Assembly: GCA_963660915.1 (NCBI GenBank)
Contig: CAVLAO010000004.1
Span: 1-64,000, forward strand
Origin: UMGS1766 sp963660915
Lineage (GTDB): Bacteria; Bacillota; Clostridia; Oscillospirales; Oscillospiraceae
Direction of reading: 5' to 3'
Length of the DNA stretch: 64,000 nt
A program made the position numbers and the translations under genes. Positions 43,717 through 52,203 of this stretch are shown here, one piece after another. The notes under the pieces were generated by a model. It did not search any database and was not told the origin of the DNA. It saw only the letters and a program-made list of their open reading frames with translations. The first letter of the stretch is position 1, and each line of letters begins with the position of its first letter.

Positions 43717-45153
43717 ATGAATTTTAAAAGCATTTTCTACGTTCTCGGCAACGTGCTGGCCATCACAGGTTTGTTCATGCTGCTGCCTGCCCTGGTTGCA
43801 TTGATCTGCGGTGAATACGGTAATTTGCAAATTTTTCTGTTGCTTACTGCCGCCTGCGTTCTGCTGGCACTGCCGATTATACGTCGGCGCGCCATGTTCA
43901 CCCGCTTCACCACAAAAGACGGCTATGTGTCTGTAGCCCTCAGTTGGATTCTCATGTCTGTTGTCGGTGCTTTGCCTTTTGTTATCAGTGGAGAAATCCC
44001 CTTTTTCCTGGATGCACTGTTCGAGATTGTCTCCGGATTCACCACTACGGGTGCCTCGATTCTCTCCGACGTGGAAGCCCTCAGCGACAGCATGATGTTC
44101 TGGCGCTGTTTCAGCCATTGGATCGGCGGCATGGGGGTTCTCGTCTTTATTTTGACCATTCTGCCTATGGCGAAATCCGGTTCCAGCTTTGCCCTGATGC
44201 AGGCAGAAAGTCCCGGTCCGGTGGTAAGCAAACTGGTTCCAAAGCTGCGTGCATCTGCACGGTTTCTTTACGGTATTTACCTTGGAATCACAATCCTGTT
44301 AATTTTGCTGCTTGCTCTCGGCAAGGTACCGCTTCTGGATAATCTTTGCCTGTCCTTTGGCACAATGGGAACCGGCGGCTTTGCTGTTTTGAACAGCGGC
44401 TGCGCCACATATTCTCCTTATGTTCAATGGGTGCTTTCCATTTTCATGCTTCTCTCCGGCACCAACTTTGGCCTGTACTTTCTGCTGCTTTATCGCCAGT
44501 GGCGGGCGGCATTGCACTTAGAAGAAGTCCGTTGGTACTACATCATTGTTTTCTCTTCCGTTGCTCTGATTTCTTTAAACTTATACCGCAGCGGTCAGTT
44601 TACCAGTGTGCGTGAAGTTGTCTTCCAAGTGGCTTCCATTATTACGACCACCGGCTTCAGCTCGACTGACTTTGACCTTTGGCCCACCTTCTCCAAATGC
44701 ATTTTAATTATGTTGATGTTCGTCGGTGCGTGTGCCGGCAGCACCGGTGGTGGAATAAAAGTGTCTCGAATCCTGATTTTTGCTAAGACAGCTTTGCGTG
44801 AAGTGCGAGAATTAAGTCAGCCGCGGTTGGTGCGCACTGTGCGTATGGATGGAAAGAAACTGGAGGACCGCGTCATCCGCGGTACGCTTTTGTTTTTGGC
44901 CGCCTATGTGTTGCTGTTCTTCCTCTCCGTACTGCTAGTGTGTCTGGATCATGTCGATTTTAACAGTGGGTTCACCGCCGTCGCCGCCACGCTAAATAAT
45001 ATCGGTCCCGGTCTCGGCCAAGTTGGTCCCACCTGCAACTTTGGTTTTCTTTCTCCGCTGAGCAAATCAGTGCTGATTTTTGACATGTTGGCCGGACGAC
45101 TCGAACTGTTCCCCCTTCTCATTTTGTTTGCGCCAAGGACCTGGAAACAATAA
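43717..45153 (+). CDS. trkH: Trk/Ktr potassium uptake membrane subunit TrkH
   Basis: The 478-aa membrane protein has the four-repeat K+ channel fold. Visible pore/filter elements are SGFTTTGASILSD, GTMGTGGFAVLNSG, ASIITTTGFSSTDF and VAATLNNIGPGLG. C-terminal LELFPLLILFAPRTW is typical of TrkH. It pairs with TrkA upstream and terminates at 45152-45190. Confidence 0.95.
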   Translation: MNFKSIFYVLGNVLAITGLFMLLPALVALICGEYGNLQIFLLLTAACVLLALPIIRRRAMFTRFTTKDGYVSVALSWILMSVVGALPFVISGEIPFFLDALFEIVSGFTTTGASILSDVEALSDSMMFWRCFSHWIGGMGVLVFILTILPMAKSGSSFALMQAESPGPVVSKLVPKLRASARFLYGIYLGITILLILLLALGKVPLLDNLCLSFGTMGTGGFAVLNSGCATYSPYVQWVLSIFMLLSGTNFGLYFLLLYRQWRAALHLEEVRWYYIIVFSSVALISLNLYRSGQFTSVREVVFQVASIITTTGFSSTDFDLWPTFSKCILIMLMFVGACAGSTGGGIKVSRILIFAKTALREVRELSQPRLVRTVRMDGKKLEDRVIRGTLLFLAAYVLLFFLSVLLVCLDHVDFNSGFTAVAATLNNIGPGLGQVGPTCNFGFLSPLSKSVLIFDMLAGRLELFPLLILFAPRTWKQ

Positions 45154-45190
45154 AAATCATCTGGTCATCCCTTTGACCAGATGATTTTTT
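45152..45190. terminator. Bidirectional terminator overlapping the end of gluQ
   Basis: AAAAATCATCTGGTCA pairs with TGACCAGATGATTTTT around a short loop, with runs of A and T outside. The minus-strand gluQ stop codon (45167-45165) lies inside the loop, so the gluQ C-terminal codons form one arm. Confidence 0.85.
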
Positions 45191-46127
45191 TCATGATCTG
45201 AATGTCTGACGTTGGCAAATTATCATAGGAAAACAGTGGAATTAACTCCTGTGCCGCAATCGGCTCATAACGATCTATCAGGCCGGCTGCACATGCCAAC
45301 CATCCCACAACCTGCTCGGCCCGTACACCGGAAGCACGGATGGATGCTAACGTCAGGTCTGCCTCACGCTTTGATAATCGCCGACCTTCCGCATCACACA
45401 ACAACGGCACATGGCAGTAGTTCGGTGTTGGATAGCCCAACAGTCGCTGCAGGTAAATCTGCCGCGGCGTAGAACTCAGCAAATCCTGCCCGCGTACCAC
45501 TTCGGTAATCCCCATATCCGCGTCATCCACAACCACCGCGAGCTGGTAGGCGTAGATGCCATCCGAGCGTCGCAAAATAAAGTCGCCGCACATCTCCGCC
45601 AAATTCTCGCTATAGCTTCCTTGCAGTCGATCAACAAATTTAATTTCACTCTTTGGCACACGTATCCGCACCGCAGGATGTCTGAATTGCGCGCGTTTCT
45701 GCCGCTCTGCATCACTTAAATTCCGACAGGTACCAGGATAAATGATATCTCCGTCCGAACGATGAGGTGCGCTGGCCGCATGAAGCTGCCCTCTTGTACA
45801 GAAGCACTCATACAGAAGATGCTGCTCCTCCAGTTTCTCTAATGCAGCACGATAAGCCGCTTGGCGCAGACTTTGCCGATAACGTGCTCCTCCTAAAATT
45901 CCTCCCTCGTCCCAGTCCAGCCCCAGCCAATGAAGATCCTCTTCTATGCCCTCACAAAACTCCTGCTTGCAGCGACTGGTATCCAAATCTTCCAGTCGAA
46001 GTACCATAGTTCCGCCTTGACTGCGCACAGACAACCACGCCAGCAACGACGACCATGCGTTCCCCAAATGCATTCGTCCGCTTGGAGACGGTGCAAAACG
46101 CCCGCGTACCATTTGTTTCCTCATCAA
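45165..46127 (-). CDS. gluQ: Glutamyl-Q tRNA(Asp) synthetase
   Basis: A GluRS-like protein of about 320 aa that glutamylates queuosine-34 of tRNA-Asp. It has the class I HIGH-like motif (RFAPSPSGRMHLGNAW), the zinc site C-x-C...Y-x3-C (CFCTRGQL ... YPGTCR) and the KMSKS-like LSKREAD. It lacks the anticodon-binding domain of full GluRS, which defines the GluQ group. The last codons (KKIIWSKG) are the terminator hairpin. The start may be the second Met or MVRGRF; this does not change the call. Confidence 0.92.
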   Translation of the reverse strand: MMRKQMVRGRFAPSPSGRMHLGNAWSSLLAWLSVRSQGGTMVLRLEDLDTSRCKQEFCEGIEEDLHWLGLDWDEGGILGGARYRQSLRQAAYRAALEKLEEQHLLYECFCTRGQLHAASAPHRSDGDIIYPGTCRNLSDAERQKRAQFRHPAVRIRVPKSEIKFVDRLQGSYSENLAEMCGDFILRRSDGIYAYQLAVVVDDADMGITEVVRGQDLLSSTPRQIYLQRLLGYPTPNYCHVPLLCDAEGRRLSKREADLTLASIRASGVRAEQVVGWLACAAGLIDRYEPIAAQELIPLFSYDNLPTSDIQIMKKIIWSKG

Positions 46128-46135
46128 ACTCCTCC

Positions 46136-46170
46136 GAAAAAGAGCAGGGACAGTCTCCTGTCCCTGCTTA
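46136..46170 (-). terminator. Terminator of the TPM-domain gene
   Basis: On the minus strand AAGCAGGGACAG pairs with CTGTCCCTGCT around GAGA, followed by CTTTTTC. Confidence 0.85.
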
Positions 46171-46178
46171 AAATTTGT

Positions 46179-47285
46179 TTATCGATGGCCGCCTCCGTGG
46201 CCGCCGCCGCCAAAGCCGCCGCCACCATGGCCTCCGCCGTGGCCGCCGCCACCAAAACCACCGCCGGGACGTCCACCGCCGCCAGGGTGTGGGCCTCCGC
46301 CAAAACTACCACCGGGACGTCCGCCGCCTGGGCGCGGACCTCCGCCAAAGCCGCCGCCGGGACGTCCACCGCCGCCAGGGCGTGGGCCTCCGCCAAAGCT
46401 GCCGCCGGGTCGTCCGCCACCGCCAGAGCGTGGGCCGCCGCCGGGTCGAGGACCACCGCCAAAGCCGCCGCCGGGATGTGGACCAGGGCCAGGGCCGGGA
46501 CCGTGCGGTGGGTGATGGTGCATTCGGTTCCACCAGCCGCTGCCGGGTCTATGCCAGAAAAAGATCGGAGCAAACATCACCGGTGGAGTAGACATATGTC
46601 CATAGCGATGATACCAGGTCCGATAACGGTTTCGCTCCAACGCGCTGAGGACAAGGTAAATAATCACAGCCAGAACCACAAGCACAAAAATCACTTGAGT
46701 CATACTTCTGCCTCCATTTTCCTGAGGTTCTGCACTCGGCACATCCCATGATTCAGAATCATCATAGGTTTGATAACTGGTAGATGGAGTGCCCTGCGCA
46801 AAATAGGTTTCCATTCCGCTGAGCAGCGAGGTAACTGCCGTGTCGTAATCTTTTGCAAAAAAGCTTTGGTTTACGTAAGTATTCAAATAGGATGCATAGT
46901 CAAAATCACTGTAATTGCTGCCGTGATACAAATAACTTTGCTGGCCTTCGATATCCAACAGCAACATAAAATCATTTCCCTGCAGGTCCCATTGGTTAAA
47001 CAGCTTCTCTGCGTAGCTGTCTGCATCCCAACCCTTCAGGTTGTCAACGGTCACCACCGCAACATAAGCCGAATAATTTTGATCAAATTCCGCATTTGAG
47101 GTGCGCACCGCCTGCTCGGTCTCCTCGGAAAGGACATTTGCTCCATCGCAAACCCAGTTTCCCGGCGTTACCGTCACCATATCTACTTTAGCGGTTTTTA
47201 TGCCAAAAAATATAGCACAAACCACAATCGCTATCGCGATCAACCACGCAACAGGATATTTTAATAGTTTCTTCACACTCGTCAT
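46179..47285 (-). CDS. TPM-domain membrane protein with Gly/Pro/His-rich repeat tail
   Basis: The 368-aa protein has an N-terminal TM segment (about 12-31), an extracytoplasmic TPM (TPM_phosphatase, YgcG-like) domain (about 40-165: WVCDGANVLSEETEQAV, YAEKLFNQWDLQGNDFMLLLD), a second TM (about 195-215), and a cytoplasmic tail of about 130 residues of tandem GGGRPGG/SFGGGP units ending in GHGGGHGGGGFGGGG. Such tails are common in TPM proteins. The DNA of the tail is a degenerate minisatellite. It is followed upstream by telA and xpaC on the same strand. Confidence 0.85.
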   Translation of the reverse strand: MTSVKKLLKYPVAWLIAIAIVVCAIFFGIKTAKVDMVTVTPGNWVCDGANVLSEETEQAVRTSNAEFDQNYSAYVAVVTVDNLKGWDADSYAEKLFNQWDLQGNDFMLLLDIEGQQSYLYHGSNYSDFDYASYLNTYVNQSFFAKDYDTAVTSLLSGMETYFAQGTPSTSYQTYDDSESWDVPSAEPQENGGRSMTQVIFVLVVLAVIIYLVLSALERNRYRTWYHRYGHMSTPPVMFAPIFFWHRPGSGWWNRMHHHPPHGPGPGPGPHPGGGFGGGPRPGGGPRSGGGGRPGGSFGGGPRPGGGGRPGGGFGGGPRPGGGRPGGSFGGGPHPGGGGRPGGGFGGGGHGGGHGGGGFGGGGHGGGHR

Positions 47286-47312
47286 TCCTTCATTGACAAC
47301 CGTTTTTCCGGC

Positions 47313-48494
47313 TTAACGCAGTTCCAGCAACTTCTGCTTCAACTCGCCTTCGAGCTTGCCCAGTTCTGCCTCCGCTGCCTTCCGCTTTTCGCGACCTTCG
47401 TTTTGAATTCGAACTACTTCGTCCAAGGTTTGAATCAACTGCTCATTGGTATGCTGCAATGTCTCGATATCCACAATGGATCGTTCTGCCTCTCGCGCCG
47501 CATCCACAGTGCCCATCTTAAGCATCTCGGCGTTCTGGCGCAACAGATCGTTGGTCATATTGGTCACCGCAGTTTGGGCTGCAGTCGCCTGACGGGAATG
47601 CTCCAGTCCCAATGCCAATACCATCTGGCTCTTCCACAGCGGGATTGTATTCACAAGAGAAGTCTGAATTTTCTCAATCATCAGGGTATCATTGTTCTGC
47701 AGCAATCTGGTCTGAGGTCCCATTTGAACGGAGATCATCCGTGTCAACTCCAGATCATGAAGCTTTTTTTCAAAGCGGTTGCACAAATTTACCATGTCGT
47801 TATAGGCCTGTGCATCCTCCTGGGCTCCGCTGGTTTCTGCCTTCTTTCGCAGTTCCTCCAGTTCACCGGAACGAATGTCAGCCAGTTTTTTCTTGCCGGC
47901 GATAATATACATGGTCAATTCTTTGCTGTATTGCTGATTCAGGTCAAACATTTGATCCAGCATCGCCACATCCTTCATCAGTGTCACCTGATGACCTTCC
48001 AATATGGCAACAATTTTATCCACGTTGGCTTCCGCTTTCGCATACTGAGCCTTCATTTCCTCCATGCGGTGCTTGCTTCTCTGGAAAAAGCTCCCGAATC
48101 CTTTTTTCTCAGGCTGACCGACCTGCTTCAGTTCCACCACCAGATTGCTTAACGCCTCACCCACACTGCCAAGGTCCTTCGTACGCACACTGCTGAGCGC
48201 CGTCTCAGAAAACTGAGCAATATTCTTCTGGGCCGCAGAACCATATTGCATAACTTGTGTGGAGTCCGTAATGTCGATCTTCTCCGCAAATGCCGCAACG
48301 GCCTGCCGCTCTGCTTCGCTGAGCATGCTCTCATCGATCACAACCGGTGCAACCGTTTCTTCCTGCTGAGCTGCCGCAGATGCATTGGGGTCCAACGTCA
48401 ACGTGGGCACCTCCGGTGCAGCCGGCGGTGTCTGAGCTGCTGCAGCTCCTTCCGGATCCAAAGTCAATTGGGGCATGTGTTCCAATTCGCTCAT
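47313..48494 (-). CDS. TelA/KlaA-family (toxic anion resistance) protein
   Basis: The 393-aa soluble, largely helical/coiled-coil protein matches TelA (PF05816). The acidic N-terminal segment (about 1-50, repeats of LTLDPxxAAAAQ) is followed by helices such as MKDVAMLDQMFDLNQQYSKEL and MISVQMGPQTRLLQNNDTLM. Start 48494 is set by GGAGGAAATTTT. The neighbouring xpaC gene is a common partner. The original tellurite link is phenotypic; the biochemical role is unknown. Confidence 0.92.
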   Translation of the reverse strand: MSELEHMPQLTLDPEGAAAAQTPPAAPEVPTLTLDPNASAAAQQEETVAPVVIDESMLSEAERQAVAAFAEKIDITDSTQVMQYGSAAQKNIAQFSETALSSVRTKDLGSVGEALSNLVVELKQVGQPEKKGFGSFFQRSKHRMEEMKAQYAKAEANVDKIVAILEGHQVTLMKDVAMLDQMFDLNQQYSKELTMYIIAGKKKLADIRSGELEELRKKAETSGAQEDAQAYNDMVNLCNRFEKKLHDLELTRMISVQMGPQTRLLQNNDTLMIEKIQTSLVNTIPLWKSQMVLALGLEHSRQATAAQTAVTNMTNDLLRQNAEMLKMGTVDAAREAERSIVDIETLQHTNEQLIQTLDEVVRIQNEGREKRKAAEAELGKLEGELKQKLLELR

Positions 48495-48526
48495 AAAATT
48501 TCCTCCATAAAAGTATTCCCGGCAGA

Positions 48527-49234
48527 TCAATTTCCGCCGGAGGGAGATTCATTGTGAATCAGTCCGTCACCGGTTAGTACGCTTTGCAGCACTTGAATTT
48601 CTGCGTTGATATCCAGTGCCTCATCTGCATACAGGGCATCCAGCTGGTGGTCAAAAGCGGTAACAATTGTTGCCATTAACTCACCGATTTTCCCCTTTGC
48701 TCCATCCACATTTTTCCCGGAAACACCGGCCGCTCCCATCCGATCATAGGCATCCAGCAATTTCAGTGTGGTAGGCAGGTAGTAATTAAGAAAACGTCGG
48801 ATTTGACTTTTCTTTTCTGTATGTTCCATTACGTAGTCAAAAATCTTACCTGTTGTCCGCTCAATATGATCGATTTGCTGTGAAATAATCGGATCTTTGA
48901 TGTTGTTGTTCAGGCGGCGCATCTCGCCGATTGCCCGATCCCGTTCCTGCCGCAGCGCCGCAACCTCCGGATCCACCGGCTGTTCCGGCATTTCCGGCTG
49001 TTCTTCTTTTCCCCCTCCTTGGAGCGGTTCTTCTTTTTTCTCATTCTCCACATCAACTACAATCTTTCGCGGCCGCCAAATTGCATTTGCCGCAAAAAAC
49101 ACCGCAATGGAAATTGCAGCCAAAACTACAAATCCGATGGGCTTATGCACTCGCATAATAAAACCGCCGACAGCCCATGTAAGGGCAAACAAATAAACCG
49201 GCACGACGCTCCGCTGTTTTTTCAGCTTTTTCAT
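48527..49234 (-). CDS. XpaC-like protein (5-bromo-4-chloroindolyl phosphate hydrolysis family)
   Basis: The 235-aa protein has two N-terminal TM segments (about 8-50), then a charged linker (EKKEEPLQGGGKEEQP) and the helical XpaC domain (about 95-225; YVMEHTEKKSQIRRFLNYYLPTTLKLLDAYDRM). It is the first gene of the xpaC-telA-TPM unit, and its start (MKKLKKQ) follows a weak ribosome binding site. The name comes from an old activity; the true function is unknown, although pairing with TelA is recurrent. Confidence 0.88.
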   Translation of the reverse strand: MKKLKKQRSVVPVYLFALTWAVGGFIMRVHKPIGFVVLAAISIAVFFAANAIWRPRKIVVDVENEKKEEPLQGGGKEEQPEMPEQPVDPEVAALRQERDRAIGEMRRLNNNIKDPIISQQIDHIERTTGKIFDYVMEHTEKKSQIRRFLNYYLPTTLKLLDAYDRMGAAGVSGKNVDGAKGKIGELMATIVTAFDHQLDALYADEALDINAEIQVLQSVLTGDGLIHNESPSGGN

Positions 49235-49277
49235 TGTTAAATCACATCCATTGACATTCGCTTTCTGCGTCGATTTT

Positions 49278-49306
49278 ATTGTATCTTTTTCCCTCTCTTG
49301 TGTCAA
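49278..49306 (-). promoter_or_regulatory. Promoter of the xpaC-telA-TPM unit
   Basis: On the minus strand TTGACA (49306-49301), a 17-bp spacer and TACAAT (49283-49278). Confidence 0.85.
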
Positions 49307-49339
49307 GGAAAAGGGATGTCTCAAGCGGCTTGTTCTTCA

Positions 49340-49368
49340 TTGACATTACAGATTGGATTGAGTAAAAT
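49340..49368 (+). promoter_or_regulatory. Promoter of the threonine ammonia-lyase gene
   Basis: TTGACA (49340-49345), a 17-bp spacer and TAAAAT (49363-49368), divergent from the xpaC promoter. Confidence 0.85.
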
Positions 49369-49417
49369 AGGGTGGATTCAATTCAAGTCGAAACGATACA
49401 GAAAGAAGTGCAGTAAC

Positions 49418-50638
49418 ATGATGACCCTCGACAGTTTCAAGGCTGCCCGCAATGTCCTTGCAGGCGTCATTTTTGAAACAAACCTTATCCACTCCCCTGC
49501 TTTCACCGCTGCCTGCGGCAACAATGTCTATTTAAAGCCGGAAAACATGCAAGTCACCGGTGCTTATAAAATTCGCGGTGCCTACTTCAAAATCAGCACG
49601 CTGTCCGAAACGGAAAAGGAACTGGGTTTAATTACCGCCTCTGCCGGCAACCACGCCCAGGGTGTTGCCTATGCCGCTCAGCACGCCGGAGTGAAGGCTA
49701 CTGTTGTCATGCCAACCACCACCCCCATGCTGAAGGTCAACAACACAAAAAACTATGGTGCAGAAGTAATTCTCTACGGATCGACCTTTGATGACGCTGC
49801 AGCAAAAGCAATGGAACTGGCCGAAGAAAAGGGCATGACCTATATTCCGCCTTTTAACGACCTTACTGTTGCTACAGGTCAGGGTACCATTGCCTACGAA
49901 ATCTTCCGCAATTTGCCGGATGTTGACATCATCCTCGTTCCCATCGGCGGTGGCGGTCTTGCTGCAGGCGTATCCACGCTGGCAAAACTGCTCAACCCCA
50001 ATGTAAAAGTCATCGGTGTGGAACCAACCGGAGCTGCGTCTATGAAAGCCTCCATCGAAGCCAGTCATGTCGTAACTCTGGACAGCGTGTCAACAATTGC
50101 TGACGGTGTGGCTGTAAAAACCCCCGGCGACTTAGTGTTCCCCTATGTACAGCAGAACATTGACGATATCATCACAATTGACGACGATGAACTGGTGGAT
50201 GCCTTCCTGGACATGGCGGAAAAACATAAGATGATCGTGGAAAACGCCGGTCTGCTTACAATTGCTGCCCTGTCCCATCTGGACTGCAAGGATAAGAATG
50301 TTGTCAGCATCCTCTCCGGCGGAAACATGGATGTGATCACGATGTCCTCTCTCATTCAGCACGGTCTGATCAACCGCGGCCGCATTTTCACCTTCTCCGT
50401 TCAGCTTCCGGATCGTCCCGGCGAGCTGCTTCGGGTTGCAGAAATTCTTGCCCGGGAAAACGGCAACATCATCAAGCTGGATCACAACCAGTTTGTCAAC
50501 ATCAATCGCCAGAGCGGTGTGGAATTGAAGGTCACGCTGGAAGCGTTTGGTTTACTGCATAAAAACTCCATCCTAAACGCACTGCGCAAAGAGGGCTATG
50601 ATGCCCACGAAGTGCAGACAAACGATTTTTACGATTGA
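49418..50638 (+). CDS. ilvA: Threonine ammonia-lyase (with ACT domain)
   Basis: PLP enzyme, 406 aa, converting threonine to 2-oxobutanoate. The PLP lysine is in ENMQVTGAYKIRGA (K about 48), the glycine loop is GGGGLAAGVST, and a C-terminal ACT domain (about 335-405: VQLPDRPGELLRVAEILAREN) suggests allosteric control. The length fits the shorter TdcB-type with one ACT. Promoter TTGACA-17-TAAAAT lies upstream. The start is MMTLDSF (49418), about 50 bp past the promoter. rpe and recR follow. Confidence 0.93.
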   Translation: MMTLDSFKAARNVLAGVIFETNLIHSPAFTAACGNNVYLKPENMQVTGAYKIRGAYFKISTLSETEKELGLITASAGNHAQGVAYAAQHAGVKATVVMPTTTPMLKVNNTKNYGAEVILYGSTFDDAAAKAMELAEEKGMTYIPPFNDLTVATGQGTIAYEIFRNLPDVDIILVPIGGGGLAAGVSTLAKLLNPNVKVIGVEPTGAASMKASIEASHVVTLDSVSTIADGVAVKTPGDLVFPYVQQNIDDIITIDDDELVDAFLDMAEKHKMIVENAGLLTIAALSHLDCKDKNVVSILSGGNMDVITMSSLIQHGLINRGRIFTFSVQLPDRPGELLRVAEILARENGNIIKLDHNQFVNINRQSGVELKVTLEAFGLLHKNSILNALRKEGYDAHEVQTNDFYD

Positions 50639-50671
50639 TATTCGTTTGCTTAAAAAGGGGATTTCCGAACC

Positions 50672-51316
50672 ATGATTAAAATTGCGCCTTCCATTCTTTC
50701 TGCTGATTTCGCTCATCTGGGTGCTGACCTTGATCGAATTGCTTCTGCCGATATGATCCATTTTGACGTCATGGACGGCAGTTTTGTTCCCAATATTTCC
50801 TTCGGCATGCCGGTTTTAAAGGCAGTAAACAAGTACACCGATGCTTTTTTAGATGTACACCTGATGATTGACGATCCGGATCGTTATATCGATGACTTTG
50901 CCGAATCGGGTGCTGACCTGATTTCTGTTCACCTGGAAGCGTCTGGCCCCCGTGGTATTCGCCGCGCACTGGATGCAATGGAACGTTGCAATGTGAAGAA
51001 AGCGGTCGCTCTTCGCCCCATTACCGGCGCAAGTGCCATTCTTCCGTACATTGACGAGCTGGATCTTGTGTTGATTATGACGGTGGAACCCGGTTTTGGT
51101 GGGCAGAGCTTCATGGAAAACCAGCTGGAAACAATCCGGGAAGTCCGTACCCTGCTAGACAAATACAATCCCGGCTGCGATCTCGAGGTAGATGGCGGCA
51201 TTAACCCTGCAACTGCAAAGCTGGTCAGGGATGCCGGTGCCAATGTTCTGGTTGCCGGAAGCGCCGTGTTTGGTTCTGCAGATCCGGCTGCCGCGATAGC
51301 CGCCCTGCGAGGCTGA
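50672..51316 (+). CDS. rpe: Ribulose-phosphate 3-epimerase
   Basis: The 214-aa TIM barrel has APSILSADFAHLGADL, HFDVMDGSFVPNISFG (metal His/Asp), DVHLMIDDP and the phosphate-binding VDGGINPATAKL. It interconverts ribulose-5-P and xylulose-5-P. It lies between ilvA and recR with short gaps, so probably one transcript. Confidence 0.95.
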   Translation: MIKIAPSILSADFAHLGADLDRIASADMIHFDVMDGSFVPNISFGMPVLKAVNKYTDAFLDVHLMIDDPDRYIDDFAESGADLISVHLEASGPRGIRRALDAMERCNVKKAVALRPITGASAILPYIDELDLVLIMTVEPGFGGQSFMENQLETIREVRTLLDKYNPGCDLEVDGGINPATAKLVRDAGANVLVAGSAVFGSADPAAAIAALRG

Positions 51317-51327
51317 GGAGGATTGCA

Positions 51328-51930
51328 ATGCAGTATCTTCCCCCGGCAATGGAAAACCTAACCGAACAATTTGCCCGTCTTCCCGGCATCGGAGCGAAAA
51401 GTGCCCAGCGGCTGGCATTCCACGTGCTGAGTCTTTCCAAAGAGGATGCTCAGGCATTTTCTCAGGCAATCTTGGATGCAAAAGAAAAGGTTCACACCTG
51501 TCCCATTTGTCAGAACCTGACGGAGGGCGACGAACCGTGTGCCTTATGTTCCAGCTTCAAGCGGGACAAGGCAACCATCTGCGTTGTAGCGGAACCAAAG
51601 GATGTTATTGCAATGGAGCGCAGCGGTGAATATAATGGCTTGTACCATGTGCTGCACGGCGTTATTTCCCCGATGAACCGGGTCGGTCCGGACGATCTTC
51701 GCATTCGCTCCCTGGTTGAACGAGTCTCTCAGGGGAATGTCAACGAGGTCATCATGGCAACCAATCCGGACACGGAAGGAGAAGCCACTGCCATGTATCT
51801 TTCCCGCCTGCTGAAACCATTCGGCGTAAAGATTACCCGTCTGGCTTACGGTATCCCTGTTGGCAGTCATCTGGAATACGCAGATAATGCCACATTGACG
51901 CGTGCGCTCGAAGGTCGGCAGGAAATCTAA
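51328..51930 (+). CDS. recR: Recombination protein RecR
   Basis: The 200-aa protein has an N-terminal HhH (LPGIGAKSAQRLAFHVL), a C4 zinc finger (CPICQNLTEGDEPCALC), a TOPRIM domain (ICVVAEPKDVIAMERSGEYNGLYHVLHG; NPDTEGEATAMYLSRLL) and C-terminal Walker-like residues. It acts with RecO/RecF in gap repair. GAGGAGG precedes the ATG. It is not in the dnaX-ebfC cluster as in Bacillus. A terminator follows. Confidence 0.96.
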   Translation: MQYLPPAMENLTEQFARLPGIGAKSAQRLAFHVLSLSKEDAQAFSQAILDAKEKVHTCPICQNLTEGDEPCALCSSFKRDKATICVVAEPKDVIAMERSGEYNGLYHVLHGVISPMNRVGPDDLRIRSLVERVSQGNVNEVIMATNPDTEGEATAMYLSRLLKPFGVKITRLAYGIPVGSHLEYADNATLTRALEGRQEI

Positions 51931-51935
51931 TATTT

Positions 51936-51967
51936 AGGCACACCGCGCAACTGTGGTGTGCCTTTTT
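51936..51967 (+). terminator. Terminator after recR
   Basis: AGGCACACC pairs with GGTGTGCCT, followed by TTTTTG. Confidence 0.8.
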
Positions 51968-52108
51968 GTTTTACAATTTGTTCATTTAAATGCACTGACC
52001 CATTCTTAATTTTACCCTACACTGAGCTACGAGGATATTTTCACGTTTGCTTTTTTGCCAAAATCGGCAAAATGTCCAATTTTTAGCCACTGCAATCCAA
52101 TTGTCTGT

Positions 52109-52136
52109 TTGCAAAAAGGGAAAATCGCTTTATCAT
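52109..52136 (+). promoter_or_regulatory. Candidate promoter of the oleate hydratase operon
   Basis: TTGCAA (52109-52114), a 16-bp spacer and TATCAT (52131-52136), about 68 bp before the chosen start. Confidence 0.55.
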
Positions 52137-52203
52137 GCAAACAGAATGTATCCTGATTCTGCAAGGCTATTACGTGGACAATTCAGAAAGGCGGTTCAAT
52201 CGT

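Noticed and set aside
46186..46520. Repeats as a CRISPR array
   Set aside because: The units are coding, degenerate and lack spacers of constant length.
45930..46751. Plus-strand frames across the Gly-rich tail of the TPM gene
   Set aside because: Ala/Arg-rich products are frame shadows of the GGGRPGG repeat; no ribosome binding site.
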